This document shows, one piece after another, positions 1 to 9,700 of a DNA stretch of 45,679 nucleotides (position 1 is the first letter of the stretch; every line of letters begins with the position of its first letter). Position numbers and translations under genes: made by a program. Source of the stretch: Mycobacterium sp. (GTDB lineage: Bacteria; Actinomycetota; Actinomycetes; Mycobacteriales; Mycobacteriaceae); the NCBI GenBank assembly GCA_025963385.1, contig JAOPUT010000170.1, positions 1 to 45,679 of the forward strand. Reading direction: 5' to 3'. Below the pieces are notes generated by a model that worked only from the letters and a program-made list of their open reading frames with translations, had not been told where the DNA came from and made no database searches.

Positions 1-1
1 G

Positions 2-946
2 AACACCTTCCCGAGGCCGGTCGCCCCACTGGCCGACACCCGGCAGGACCTCGCCGCCTTCGACCCGCCGCTGATGCGGGCCATGGCGCCGGACCCGCGG
101 CAGCGGTTCAACGCGTGCCTGGACTTCGCGGCCGCTCTCCGCGACGTCGCGACCGCCGCCACCCAGGCGCACCGGGTCGTCGACCCGGCCGCGCACGCGC
201 CCACCGAGCACCTGGTGAACCCGACGACGGGCTCGGGCCTGCCCGCCGTCTTCGTGCCCGCGTGGTCGGCCGAGGAACCGGACCCCGCGGCGGGGTTCGA
301 TGACTTCGATGAGGACGTCGAGCCCGAGTTCGCCCCGACGATGGCGGCCAGTGCGCTGTCGCCAGAGCCTTCCTTCGACGAGGAGCCCTTCGCCGACCCC
401 GCCGCCACGCGACCCACCAGGATCTGGGCGGTCACCGGCGTGGCCGCACTCATCGCGCTGGTCGTCGTGTTGGTGGTACTTGTGGTCCGCGGCGGCAGCG
501 ACGACCACGCCGACCAGGCGGCCAAGAGCGGGTCGCCACCGTCGAGTGCGTCACCGACCGGGGCGCCCGGCGCGGCCCCTGCGGCGGCGCCGACCATGAC
601 GGGCGTCGGGGGTCGACCGAAACCGGCCACGATCAGGGGCGCGGATCCGACCGGTGAGGAGTGCGAGGGCGGCTTCCAGATCACCGGCCAGGCGGGATGG
701 GCGAGCCAGGGCGTGCGCGGCAGTCCCGCCGCGACGTGTGCGTTCGTCGGCAGCGTGCTGAAGGCCTACTGGGATGCCGCCGACCCCAGCCGCGAACCGC
801 GATCCATCGTCGCCCCAGGAGCCATTCCCTGCGGGGACGGTGCGGCCTGCGTCGGTCGGGACTTCTTCGTCACGTGCTCGGCGGAGGGCTCCGACCCGTG
901 GATCACCTGCCGCGGAGGCCGCGACGCGGTCGTGATCCTCTACTGA
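2..946 (+). CDS. Membrane Ser/Thr protein kinase, 3' part only
   Basis: The gene is cut by the left window edge; the reading frame is open from base 2. The first ~45 residues look like the last helices of a bacterial Hanks-type kinase domain (LMRAMAPDPRQRF, then CLDFAAALRD, the usual end of mycobacterial kinase domains). An acidic, proline-rich juxtamembrane stretch follows, then one membrane span around nt 421-500 (RIWAVTGVAALIALVVV) and a Ser/Pro/Ala linker. A C-terminal extracytoplasmic module of about 95 residues carries six cysteines (in GEEC, AATC, IPC, AAC, VTC, ITC) and ends in VILY. Six cysteines outside the membrane could form three disulfides; that is inference. The sensor module is not PASTA-like. 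The catalytic loop is outside the window, so activity cannot be judged. In M. tuberculosis, lpqI, not a kinase, precedes the DUF2613/aftD pair (recalled). Confidence 0.85.
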   Translation, partial: NTFPRPVAPLADTRQDLAAFDPPLMRAMAPDPRQRFNACLDFAAALRDVATAATQAHRVVDPAAHAPTEHLVNPTTGSGLPAVFVPAWSAEEPDPAAGFDDFDEDVEPEFAPTMAASALSPEPSFDEEPFADPAATRPTRIWAVTGVAALIALVVVLVVLVVRGGSDDHADQAAKSGSPPSSASPTGAPGAAPAAAPTMTGVGGRPKPATIRGADPTGEECEGGFQITGQAGWASQGVRGSPAATCAFVGSVLKAYWDAADPSREPRSIVAPGAIPCGDGAACVGRDFFVTCSAEGSDPWITCRGGRDAVVILY

Positions 947-1016
947 GACGCCTGAACTGTCGCCTGGACTCGCTTTCTCCATAACGGCGCTGACACCTCG
1001 TGATCATCGCTGGTGC

Positions 1017-1022
1017 TACCTT
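1017..1022 (+). promoter_or_regulatory. -10-like hexamer for a leaderless DUF2613 mRNA
   Basis: TACCTT fits the mycobacterial TAnnnT -10 pattern and ends 6 nt before the GTG start at 1029. Transcription would then begin at or next to the start codon, giving a leaderless mRNA. No Shine-Dalgarno sequence is visible before this start, which agrees. No clear -35 is seen. This is inferred from pattern and spacing only. Confidence 0.5.
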
Positions 1023-1028
1023 GGCCGG

Positions 1029-1202
1029 GTGGATCGGTTCGTGTTGCCCGCAGCGGCCAGCATCGTCGTGGGACTCTTGCTCGGTGCCGCCGCCATCTTC
1101 GGGGTGACGCTGATGGTTCAGCAGGACACCAAGCCGCCGCTGCAGGCGGGTGACCCGGCGTCGTCGGTCCTCAACAGGGTCGAGTACGGCGACCGGACCT
1201 AA
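1029..1202 (+). CDS. Small membrane-anchored DUF2613 protein (Rv0236A-like)
   Basis: A 57-codon gene starting at GTG 1029 and ending at TAA 1200-1202. The protein begins MDRFVLPAAASIVVGLLLGA, a hydrophobic N-terminal helix that could be an uncleaved signal anchor. A short polar tail (QQDTKPPLQAGDPASSVLN) follows. Size, sequence type and position directly before aftD match the small secreted DUF2613 protein annotated as Rv0236A in M. tuberculosis. Its function is unknown. The last 53 bp overlap the first codons of aftD in another frame, so the two are probably co-transcribed and perhaps translationally linked. The conserved pairing suggests a role near AftD in the membrane, but that is inference. 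Confidence 0.85.
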   Translation: MDRFVLPAAASIVVGLLLGAAAIFGVTLMVQQDTKPPLQAGDPASSVLNRVEYGDRT

Positions 1203-4200
1203 TCCCCTGGTTGATCCCCTGGTTGCTCTACGTGAATCGCCGGTCGCTTCTGCGCTCCTGCCCTCCACACCTCTGAGCCGGCGCTGGCTGTGGCTCGTCG
1301 GAGCCGTCGCGCTGGCGTTGACCTTCGCGCAGTCGCCGGGGCAGATCTCCCCCGACACCAAGCTGGACCTGACGGCCAACCCGCTGCGCTTCCTCGCCAG
1401 GTCGGCGAACCTGTGGAACAGCGACCTTCCCTTCGGGCAGGCGCAGAACCAGGCCTACGGTTACCTCTTCCCGCATGGCGCGTTCTTCCTCGCCGGTGAC
1501 GTCCTCGGGCTGCCAGGTTGGGTGACGCAGCGTCTGTGGTGGGCCCTTCTGTTGGTGGCGGGTTTCTGGGGCATCGTCCGGCTGGCCGAGGCGCTGAACA
1601 TCGGCAGCCCCTCCTCGCGGGTGATCGCGGCGGTCGCGTTCGCGCTGTCACCGCGGGTGTTGACGACGCTCGGCGCGATCTCGTCGGAGACGCTGCCGAT
1701 GATGCTGGCGCCGTGGGTGCTGCTGCCGGTGATCCTGGCTTTGCGCGGAGAGGGCGGCGTGCGCATGTTGGCGGCCAGGTCGGCGCTGGCGATCGCACTG
1801 ATGGGCGCCGTCAACGCAGTCGCCACCCTGACCGCCTGCCTGGTTGCAGTGGTGTGGTGGGCGGCGCACCGGCCCAACCGGCTGTGGTGGCGGTTCACCG
1901 GATGGTGGGCGCTGTGCTCGGCGCTCGCGGTCACGTGGTGGGTGGTCGCCCTTGTCATGCTCGGGCGCATCAGCCCGCCGTTCCTCGACTTCATTGAATC
2001 GTCGGGTGTGACCACGCAGTGGCTCTCACTCCTCGAGGTGCTGCGGGGGACGGACAGCTGGACACCGTTCGTCGCGCCGAATGCCACCGCGGGGACGTCC
2101 CTGGTCACGGGTTCGGTCGCCGTGCTGGCGACGACGCTGGTGGCCGCAGCTGGACTGGCCGGGCTGTGCCTGCGGTCGATGCCTGCCCGTGGCCGGTTGA
2201 CCGTGATCCTCCTGACCGGCATCGCCCTGCTGGCCGTCGGCTACTCGGGTGGCCTCGGAAGCCCGTTCGCCCACTCCGTGCAGGCCTTCCTCGACGCGGA
2301 CGGCACACCGCTGCGCAACGTGCACAAGCTCGAGCCGTTGATCCGCCTTCCGCTGGTCCTCGGCATCGCCCACCTTCTGAGCCGCGTCCCGCTTCCCGGC
2401 AGCGCCCCCCGCCGCGAGTGGCTGCAGGCGCTGGCCCACCCCGAACGGGACAAGCGGGTAGCCGTCGGCGCGGTCGTGCTCGTCGCGCTGACGGTGGCCA
2501 CGTCGCTGGCGTGGACCGCACGGCTGACCCCGCCCGGCACGTTCACGGCGATTCCGCAGTACTGGCACGACGCCGCGAACTGGCTCGACGAGCACAACCA
2601 GCCCGACCCGGGACGGGTCCTGGTGGTCCCCGGCGCACCGTTCGCGACGCAGGTATGGGGCAACACCCACGACGAGCCGTTGCAGGTGCTCGGCGACAGT
2701 CCGTGGGGCGTCCGTGACTCGATCCCGCTGACGCCGCCGGAGACCATCCGCGCCCTCGACTCGGTGCAACGACTGTTCGCCGCTGGCAGACCATCCGCTG
2801 GCCTCGCTGATACCCTTGTCCGACAGGGTATTTCGTATCTCGTCGTGCGCAACGATCTCGATCCGGAGTCCTCCAGGTCGGCCCGCCCGCTGCTGGTGCA
2901 CCACGTCGTGGACGACTCGCCCGGGCTCACCAAGATGGCGCAGTTCGGCGACACCGTCGGCCCAGGCACGCTGAAGGGGTTCGTCACCGACAGCGGGCTC
3001 CGGCCGCGTTATCCCGCGGTGGAGATCTACCGGGTCGACGGTGCGAAACCCCTGCGTCCGTACCTGACCGACGTCGAAGCCATGGCGCGTGTCGACGGCG
3101 GCCCCGAGGCGCTGCTGCGAATCGACGAGCGCCGCCGCCTGCTCGGCCAGCGGCCGCTCGGTCCGATGCTGCTGACCGCCGACGCCCGCGCTGCCGGACT
3201 GCCCGCACCCGTCGTCACCGTCACCGACAGCCCGGTGGCCCGCGAGACCGACTACGGCCGCGTCGACGACCACTCGTCGGCCGCACGCGCACCCGGCGAC
3301 ACCCGCAACACGTTCAACCGGGTGATGGACTACCCCGCGGGGGGCGCCGCGCCCGTGTACGGTCGGTGGCCGGGCGGCAGGGTCTCGGTGTCGAGCTCTT
3401 CGGCCGACTCCACGGCGCTGCCGAACGTCGCGCCTGCGGCGGGTGCAGCCGCCGCCATCGATGGTGACCCCGCGACCAGCTGGGTATCCAACTCGCTGCA
3501 ATCGGCTGTGGGCCAATGGCTTCAGGTCGACTTCGACCATCCGATCGCCAATGCCGCGTTCACCATCACCCCGAGTGCCACCGCGGTCGGCGCTCAGGTG
3601 CGGCGCATCGAGGTCTCGACCGCCACCGGAACCAGCACGCTGCGCTTCGACCAGGCGGGCAAGCCGTTGTCGGCCGCGCTGCCGATGGGCGAGACCCCGT
3701 GGGTGCGGTTCACGGCGGTCGCGACCGATGACGGCTCGCCCGGCGTGCAGTTCGGCATCACGGACTTCACCATCACGCAGTACGACGCGTCGGGATTCGC
3801 CCAGCCGGTCAGCCTCAGGCACACCATCGACGTCCCCGCACCCCCGCCGGGTTCGACTGTCGCGCAATGGGATCTGGGTTCTGACCTACTCGGCCGCCCT
3901 GGATGCGCGGACGGGCCGGACGCCGTGCGGTGTGCCGCGACCATGGCCCTGTCCCCCGAGGAGCCGGTCAACCTCAGTCGCACGCTGTCGGTGCCGCAGG
4001 CGATGACCGTGACACCGACGGTCTGGGTACGCGCCAGGCAGGGACCCAACCTCGCCGACCTGATCGCCGAGCCGGGCAAGGCCCGCACGCTCGGCGACGC
4101 CGACGTGATCGACGTGCTCGGTTCTGCCTACGCGGCGGGCGACGGTGATCCGCGGACCTCGTGGACCGCGCCGCAGAACATCGTGCAGCACCGCACCGGG

Positions 4201-5481
4201 GCGAATCTGACGCTGAAACTGCCGCGACCGACGGAGGTCTCGGCGCTGCGACTGACGCCGAGCCCGTCCGAGTTGCCCGCGCACCCGACGATGGTCGCCA
4301 TCGACCTCGGCAACGGCCCACAGGTGCGCACGTTGGCGGCGGACGGCGCGCAGACCGTGGCACTCGATCCTCACGTGACTGACACCGTCAAGGTCTCGAT
4401 CCTGGACTGGAACGACGTGATCGACCGCACCGCACTGGGTTTCGATCAGGTCAAGCCGCCGGGCCTGGCCGAGGTCACCGCGTTGGACGGTAGCGGCACG
4501 CCGATCGCCGCCCCGGACGCGAAACGCAACCGCGCCCGCACCATCACGCTGCCGTGCGGCAGGGGTCCGATCATCGGCGTCGCCGGGCAGTTCGTTCAGA
4601 CGTCGGTGAGCACCACCGTCGGCGCACTTCTCGACGGCGGACCCGTCGCGGCCAGACCGTGCGGAAGAGAGACGATCGCACTGCCCGCCGGTGAGCAGGA
4701 GCTGGTCATCAGCCCCGGTCCCGCCTTCGTCGCCGACGGCGCACAGCTGGCTGGCCGGTTGGCAGCGACATTGCCAAGTGCCCCAATGACTCCCACGCGT
4801 ACCACGCAGTGGCAGGCCGATCACCGCAAGGTCGACGTGGCGGCATCGAATCACCCGCGGGTGCTCGTGGTGCCAGAGAGCATCAATCCCGGCTGGACCG
4901 CACGCTCGACGGACGGGACCGTGCTGAAGCCCATCACGATCAACGGCTGGCAGCAGGGCTGGGTGCTGCCCGCGGGCACGTCGGGCATGGTGGCGCTCGA
5001 CTTCAAGTCCAACACGACCTACCGCGTTGGCCTCTTCGGCGGCCTTGCGCTACTGCCGCTGCTGCTGTTGCTCGGCTTGCTCCCCGTCAGACACGAGCCC
5101 GCGCGCCAGGAACCGGCGCGCCCGTGGCAGCCGGGGCCGTTCGGTGCGGGCGCTGCGGTGCTCGCCGTCGGGTTCCTCGTCTCGGGGTTCGTCGGAATCG
5201 CGGTCGTCGGCGTCGCGATCGGGCTGCGCCATCTGCTGCGGGGGCGTCAGCGCCTGTCCGACGCGCTGACACTCGGCGCGGGCTCGGGCGGGTTGATCCT
5301 GGCCGGCGCGGTACTCAGTCAGTACCCATGGCGATCCGTCGACGGCTACATCGGCCACGCGTGGGGCGTCCAACTGCTGGCGCTGATCTCGGTGGCGACA
5401 TTGGCGGCGTCGGTGGTCCCGTCTTCACGCGCCGGCGAGCCCGCCCTCGACGAGATCGGCACCTCGGCCGACCCCGCCTGA
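1150..5481 (+). CDS. aftD: Arabinofuranosyltransferase AftD
   Basis: A 1443-residue membrane enzyme of the GT-C type. AftD uses decaprenyl-phosphoryl-arabinose to add alpha-1,3 branch arabinose to arabinogalactan and lipoarabinomannan on the outer face of the inner membrane. The N-terminal region (after SRRWLWLVGAVALALTFA) has the typical early signature SPDTKLDLTANPLRFLA and NLWNSDLPFGQAQNQAYGY, followed by many membrane spans to about residue 460. Then come large extracytoplasmic beta-rich parts with two discoidin/F5-8-like modules (about residues 750-880, AAIDGDPATSW; and about 990-1100, AYAAGDGDPRTSW). A C-terminal group of membrane helices closes the protein (about 1290-1430). The length fits the ~1400 residues of Rv0236c. 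GTG 1150 is the only usual start codon before the conserved region, so the gene overlaps the DUF2613 gene by 53 bp. Its 3' end overlaps the convergent GT1 gene by 57 bp. Confidence 0.95.
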   Translation: MTRRRRSSTGSSTATGPNPLVDPLVALRESPVASALLPSTPLSRRWLWLVGAVALALTFAQSPGQISPDTKLDLTANPLRFLARSANLWNSDLPFGQAQNQAYGYLFPHGAFFLAGDVLGLPGWVTQRLWWALLLVAGFWGIVRLAEALNIGSPSSRVIAAVAFALSPRVLTTLGAISSETLPMMLAPWVLLPVILALRGEGGVRMLAARSALAIALMGAVNAVATLTACLVAVVWWAAHRPNRLWWRFTGWWALCSALAVTWWVVALVMLGRISPPFLDFIESSGVTTQWLSLLEVLRGTDSWTPFVAPNATAGTSLVTGSVAVLATTLVAAAGLAGLCLRSMPARGRLTVILLTGIALLAVGYSGGLGSPFAHSVQAFLDADGTPLRNVHKLEPLIRLPLVLGIAHLLSRVPLPGSAPRREWLQALAHPERDKRVAVGAVVLVALTVATSLAWTARLTPPGTFTAIPQYWHDAANWLDEHNQPDPGRVLVVPGAPFATQVWGNTHDEPLQVLGDSPWGVRDSIPLTPPETIRALDSVQRLFAAGRPSAGLADTLVRQGISYLVVRNDLDPESSRSARPLLVHHVVDDSPGLTKMAQFGDTVGPGTLKGFVTDSGLRPRYPAVEIYRVDGAKPLRPYLTDVEAMARVDGGPEALLRIDERRRLLGQRPLGPMLLTADARAAGLPAPVVTVTDSPVARETDYGRVDDHSSAARAPGDTRNTFNRVMDYPAGGAAPVYGRWPGGRVSVSSSSADSTALPNVAPAAGAAAAIDGDPATSWVSNSLQSAVGQWLQVDFDHPIANAAFTITPSATAVGAQVRRIEVSTATGTSTLRFDQAGKPLSAALPMGETPWVRFTAVATDDGSPGVQFGITDFTITQYDASGFAQPVSLRHTIDVPAPPPGSTVAQWDLGSDLLGRPGCADGPDAVRCAATMALSPEEPVNLSRTLSVPQAMTVTPTVWVRARQGPNLADLIAEPGKARTLGDADVIDVLGSAYAAGDGDPRTSWTAPQNIVQHRTGANLTLKLPRPTEVSALRLTPSPSELPAHPTMVAIDLGNGPQVRTLAADGAQTVALDPHVTDTVKVSILDWNDVIDRTALGFDQVKPPGLAEVTALDGSGTPIAAPDAKRNRARTITLPCGRGPIIGVAGQFVQTSVSTTVGALLDGGPVAARPCGRETIALPAGEQELVISPGPAFVADGAQLAGRLAATLPSAPMTPTRTTQWQADHRKVDVAASNHPRVLVVPESINPGWTARSTDGTVLKPITINGWQQGWVLPAGTSGMVALDFKSNTTYRVGLFGGLALLPLLLLLGLLPVRHEPARQEPARPWQPGPFGAGAAVLAVGFLVSGFVGIAVVGVAIGLRHLLRGRQRLSDALTLGAGSGGLILAGAVLSQYPWRSVDGYIGHAWGVQLLALISVATLAASVVPSSRAGEPALDEIGTSADPA
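1202..1225 (+). repeat. Perfect 12-bp tandem repeat in the aftD 5' end
   Basis: ATCCCCTGGTTG occurs twice head to tail, at 1202-1213 and 1214-1225. It starts on the last base of the DUF2613 stop codon and lies in the early aftD reading frame, where it duplicates four codons (NPLV then DPLV). A 12-nt unit keeps the frame. It probably arose by slippage; copy number could vary between strains. Confidence 0.85.
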
Positions 5482-6651
5482 GGCGACGAAACCCTCGGCC
5501 ACCCGCCGCGCGCCGTCGGTCATCGACATGGCGCGCACCACCGCATCCCGCAATCGTGAAGCGGTGAGGCGCTTCGCGGGCAGCCGGGTGCCACATCTCG
5601 CGACCTCGACCCTGCGTGCCACCTCGAACTGATCGCGACCGTGCGGGACCACGCAGACGGGAACGCCTCGTGCCAAGGCCTTCTGGGTCGCACCCATCCC
5701 CCCGTGGGTGACGGCGCAGACAGCCCGGGCGAGGACCGGCGAATGCGGTACGAACTCGACCGCGGTGGCGTTGCGAGGCAACACGAGTGAGTCGGGCACT
5801 CCGCACGGGAAGGTCGCCACCACGTGAACGGGCTCGTCGGCCAAGGCGGTGATCGCGGCCAAGCCGAGGGCCGCGTCGTCCTGCCGCTCCGACGACATGG
5901 TGACGAGAACCAGTGGTGCGTCGATGTCCTCGAGCCACCGGAGGTCGGCATCGCTGCGCGGCTCGAACTCACATGGGCCGATCAGCTGCACGGGGCCGTC
6001 ATCGGGTCTCGGGTAGTCGAGCGGTGAGGCGCTCGCCAACAGGATGAGCGGAGGGCGCCTCAGGAACTCCTCCGTCGACCCGACCTCGGAGAGGCCGAGC
6101 GCGCGGCGAATGTCGTTGACGCGCGGCAACATCGGGTTCGCCACGGCCGCGGTGACCACCGGGTTCAGCAACCCGTCCCGCACCCTGCCGGGCCATCCGC
6201 GCCACGGCCGCAGACCCGGCCCGTACGGCGGATGCCCGGGCGACCGGAGGAACGGAAAGAACGGCCAGAACGCCGACCAGGGCAGGCCGGTGGCCTCGGC
6301 GACGGCCGATGCACCCCAGCAGTTCGCGTCGACGATGATGGCGTCGGGTGCCGTCGTCTCGATCGCCCGACGCATGTCGTCGACCTCCACGACCGCACGC
6401 TTGCCGAAGACCCCGAGCGCCACCTTCAGGGCAGCCCGGCCGCCGGACGCCTCCCAGTCGGTCATCTCGATCGCCTCGATCCTGGGATCGATGGGCTCCG
6501 CCTCCAGCCCGAGGGCTCTGACGGTCGGCAGGCCGCGAGCCAGGGTTCGCACGACGACGCGGTGACCGCGGCCGTGCAACTCGTCGAGCAGAGCGCAGAG
6601 CGGAAACAAGTTTCCGAGCGAGGGCGAGGTATACGCCAAGATCGTGGCCAT
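5425..6651 (-). CDS. GT1 (MGT-type) glycosyltransferase
   Basis: A 408-residue GT-B glycosyltransferase of the macrolide-glycosyltransferase/UGT group, which moves a sugar from a nucleotide donor to a small hydrophobic acceptor. The C-terminal half has the donor-binding region THGGMGATQKALARGVPVCV followed by PHGRDQFEVARRV. The N-terminal half has the Rossmann start MATILAYTSPSLGNLFPL. The motif usually reads GHxxP with a catalytic His; here the codon is AAC, giving Asn14, so the usual base seems absent. No signal peptide or membrane span is seen, so it is probably cytosolic. A GGGGAGG ribosome site sits about 8 nt before the ATG. The gene converges on aftD and overlaps its end by 57 bp. It stands divergent from the cyclase gene. 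The M. tuberculosis block lacks it here, so it looks like an accessory insertion. Acceptor unknown. Confidence 0.85.
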   Translation of the reverse strand: MATILAYTSPSLGNLFPLCALLDELHGRGHRVVVRTLARGLPTVRALGLEAEPIDPRIEAIEMTDWEASGGRAALKVALGVFGKRAVVEVDDMRRAIETTAPDAIIVDANCWGASAVAEATGLPWSAFWPFFPFLRSPGHPPYGPGLRPWRGWPGRVRDGLLNPVVTAAVANPMLPRVNDIRRALGLSEVGSTEEFLRRPPLILLASASPLDYPRPDDGPVQLIGPCEFEPRSDADLRWLEDIDAPLVLVTMSSERQDDAALGLAAITALADEPVHVVATFPCGVPDSLVLPRNATAVEFVPHSPVLARAVCAVTHGGMGATQKALARGVPVCVVPHGRDQFEVARRVEVARCGTRLPAKRLTASRLRDAVVRAMSMTDGARRVAEGFVASGGVGRGADLVEGGLAGA

Positions 6652-6784
6652 CGAGCAGCCTCCCCGTACACGTGGTCCTCGTCCATGGTCCTCTGCGGGA
6701 CTGCGATACGCGGTCGTTTCTGCCTGGACGGGACCTCACGCATCTACGCTCGATCTCGATGGCTCGCTGACAGCAGGACGAAGG

Positions 6785-9700
6785 ATGGCGCCGAGGCAAA
6801 CTCCTTGCAGGACGTGTGGAACCGAGCCACGGCCCGGCGCCAAGTTCTGCGACGCCTGCGGCACCGCGATCGCCCTCGACACCACCGAGCTCAAACAGGT
6901 CACCGTGCTGTTCGCGGACGTGGTGCGATCGATGGACCTGGCCGCCGCCCTCGACTCCGAGCGACTCCGCGACGTGATGAGCGAACTGTTCACCGGCTGT
7001 GCAGCGATCGTGCAGCAGTTCGGTGGCACCGTCGACAAGTTCACGGGCGACGGCATCATGGCGCTGTTCGGGGCGCCGATCGCCCTCGAGGACCACGCCG
7101 CCAGGGCCTGCCGTGCCGCGCTCGAGATGCAGCGCGCAGCGACGCGCTTCGCGGCGGGTGTGCAGGGTCGCGACGGCATCGGCTACGCCGTGCGGGTGGG
7201 GCTCAACTCGGGCGGGGTGGTCACCGGCCAGATCGGCTCGGGGCCTACCAGTTACACCGCCGTCGGGGTACACGTCGGTCTCGCCCAGCGCATGGAGGCT
7301 GCGGCGCCGACGGGCGGTGTGATGCTGAGTGAGTCGACTGCCCGCCTCGTCGACCCCGTTGCCGTACTCGGGGAACGGGAGCTCGTCACGATCAAGGGTT
7401 CGGCGGCGCCGGTGCCCGCCAGACGCCTTCTGGCGATGAAGAGTCGCGAATGGTTGGCGAAGACCAGTGACGACGGGCTCGTCGGACGCGACGCCGAGAC
7501 CGCCGCGATCTCGGCGATGCTCGATCGCGCGGGTGAAGGCGCAGGTTGCATCGTCGGCATCGAGGGGCCTGCCGGCATCGGCAAGAGCCGAGTCGCGCTC
7601 GAGCTGTCGGCGTCGGCGCGGACGAGGGGAATCCGGACGATCTCCACGTTCTGCGAATCCCATGCCAGCGGGATCCCGTTCTACGTGGTCGCCCGTCTGC
7701 TGCGCGACGCCTTCGCCATCGGGGACGTCGACGACGCAACCACTCGAGACATGTTGCGCGCCAAGCTGGCCCACTCTGAACCCGGGGACGTGGCGCTACT
7801 CGAGGAGCTGTTCGGCCTGCGCAACGGAGACGGACGGGATCCACGTGTGTCGACCGATGCCAGACGCAGGCGACTGTCGCGCCTCCTGCACACCGAGGCG
7901 TTGGCACGCGCAACACCGACGGTGCTCCTCATCGAGGACGCACACTGGATCGACTCGGTCAGCGAGGCGATGCTCACCGAGTTCTGCACCCTGGCCGCGG
8001 CCAGCGCCGCGCTCGTGGTGATCACCTACCGTCCCGAGTATCTCGGCGCTCTTCGCGACGTCCACGGGCTGCACCGCCTCGCGCTGACCCCGCTCCGACA
8101 GTCGGATTCCCTGACCCTGGTGCGACGCCTGGTGGGTTCCCATCCGTCGCTTCGCGATGTCGTCGCCCGGGTGGTGACGACGGCGGCGGGCAATCCGTTC
8201 TTCGTGCAGGAGCTCGTTCTGGATCTGGTGGAACGCGGCATCCTCGCTGGACGACCGGGAGCGTATGCGTGTCACGGCGATTCGAGCGATCTCGCCGTGC
8301 CCCCCACACTGCACGCGGCCATCGCCGCCCGCATCGACAGACTCGGCGTTCCCGCCAAGCGCGTGCTCAATGCCGCAGCGTTGATCGGTTCGCAATTCGA
8401 CACCGACCTGCTGGCCACCGCGCTCGACACGGACCGGGCGGAGCTCACCGCGCGGCTCGAAGAGTTGGTCGCAGCCGACCTCCTCGACCCCGTCGCCCTC
8501 GCCTCGCTGACCGAATACGCCTTCCGTCACCCACTCATCCGCGCCGTCGCCAGCGAGTCCCAGCTGCGCTCGGACCGTGCAAGGACACACCGCCGCCTCG
8601 CCGCGGCGATCGAACGTCGCAGCGAGCACGACCCCGACCAAGACGCCGGACTGATCGGCACCCACCTCGAGTCAGCAGGTGATCTGAGAGAGGCCTTCGC
8701 CTGGTACATGCGGGCCGGGGCGTGGTTCACGAACCGGGACATCGGCGCCGCCCGAACCAACTGGCAGCGGGCCAAGACCGTCGCGGACGCCATCCCCCAC
8801 CGGGAAACGGACAGGCCTACCATGCGGATCGCCCCACGGTCTCTGCTGTGCGGAAGCACCTGGCGGGCCGGTGGCAGCGTCGAGGATGCCGGCTTCGAGG
8901 AACTGCGCAGGCTCTGCGTCGAGGCCGACCAACCGATTCCGCTGGCCATGGGGATGGCCGGGTACATGTCGGAACTGTCGGTGCACGCCCGCCCCAGGGA
9001 GGCCAACGAGCTGGTGCCCGAGTACGTCGCACTGATCGATTCGATGAGCAACCCCGAGATGACCGTCGGATTGTTGTTCGCCGCAATCTATCCCAAGCAC
9101 CTCACAGGCGAGCTACAGGAGGCCCTTCAGCTCGCCGAGCGGGTCATCGACCTCGCCCACGGCGACCCGAGGAAGGGCAACGTCCTGACCGGGTCACCGC
9201 TTGCCTTCGCAATGGCGATGCGCGGGACCGCACGGTGCTGCCTCGGCTACCACGGATGGCGTGCAGACCTCGACGACGCGAATGCGATCGCTCACGCCGT
9301 GGACCCGACGACCTATGTGTCGACGGTGATGTTCAAGTACACGGTGGGCATTGCCGTGGGCGCCCTCGTCGTCGATGACACCGCGCTGGCCGAGACCCGG
9401 GCCGCTCTCGACATCGCCACCACGTGCAGCGAAGACATGGCACTGGGGCTCGCTCAATTGGTCCGCGGCGTGACGCTGACGCACACCGGATCCGTTTCGG
9501 ATCGGGCCAGCGGGCTCGAATTACTCTCGGCGGCAAAGGAACTGGCCGACGCGGAGCGATTCAGCATGACCGAGTTACCGCTCATCGACACCGAGCACGC
9601 CGCGCAGCGGGCACGAAGCGGAGACCTCGACGGCGCCGTGAACCTGGCTCGCCATGCCGTAAACACGATTGCCGACGCCGGGATGACGCTCTACCTGGGC

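Noticed and set aside
2026..3867. Long minus-strand open frame (613 codons) antisense to aftD
   Set aside because: High-GC shadow of a clearly recognised gene; its translation is Arg/Gly/Val-rich without any domain.
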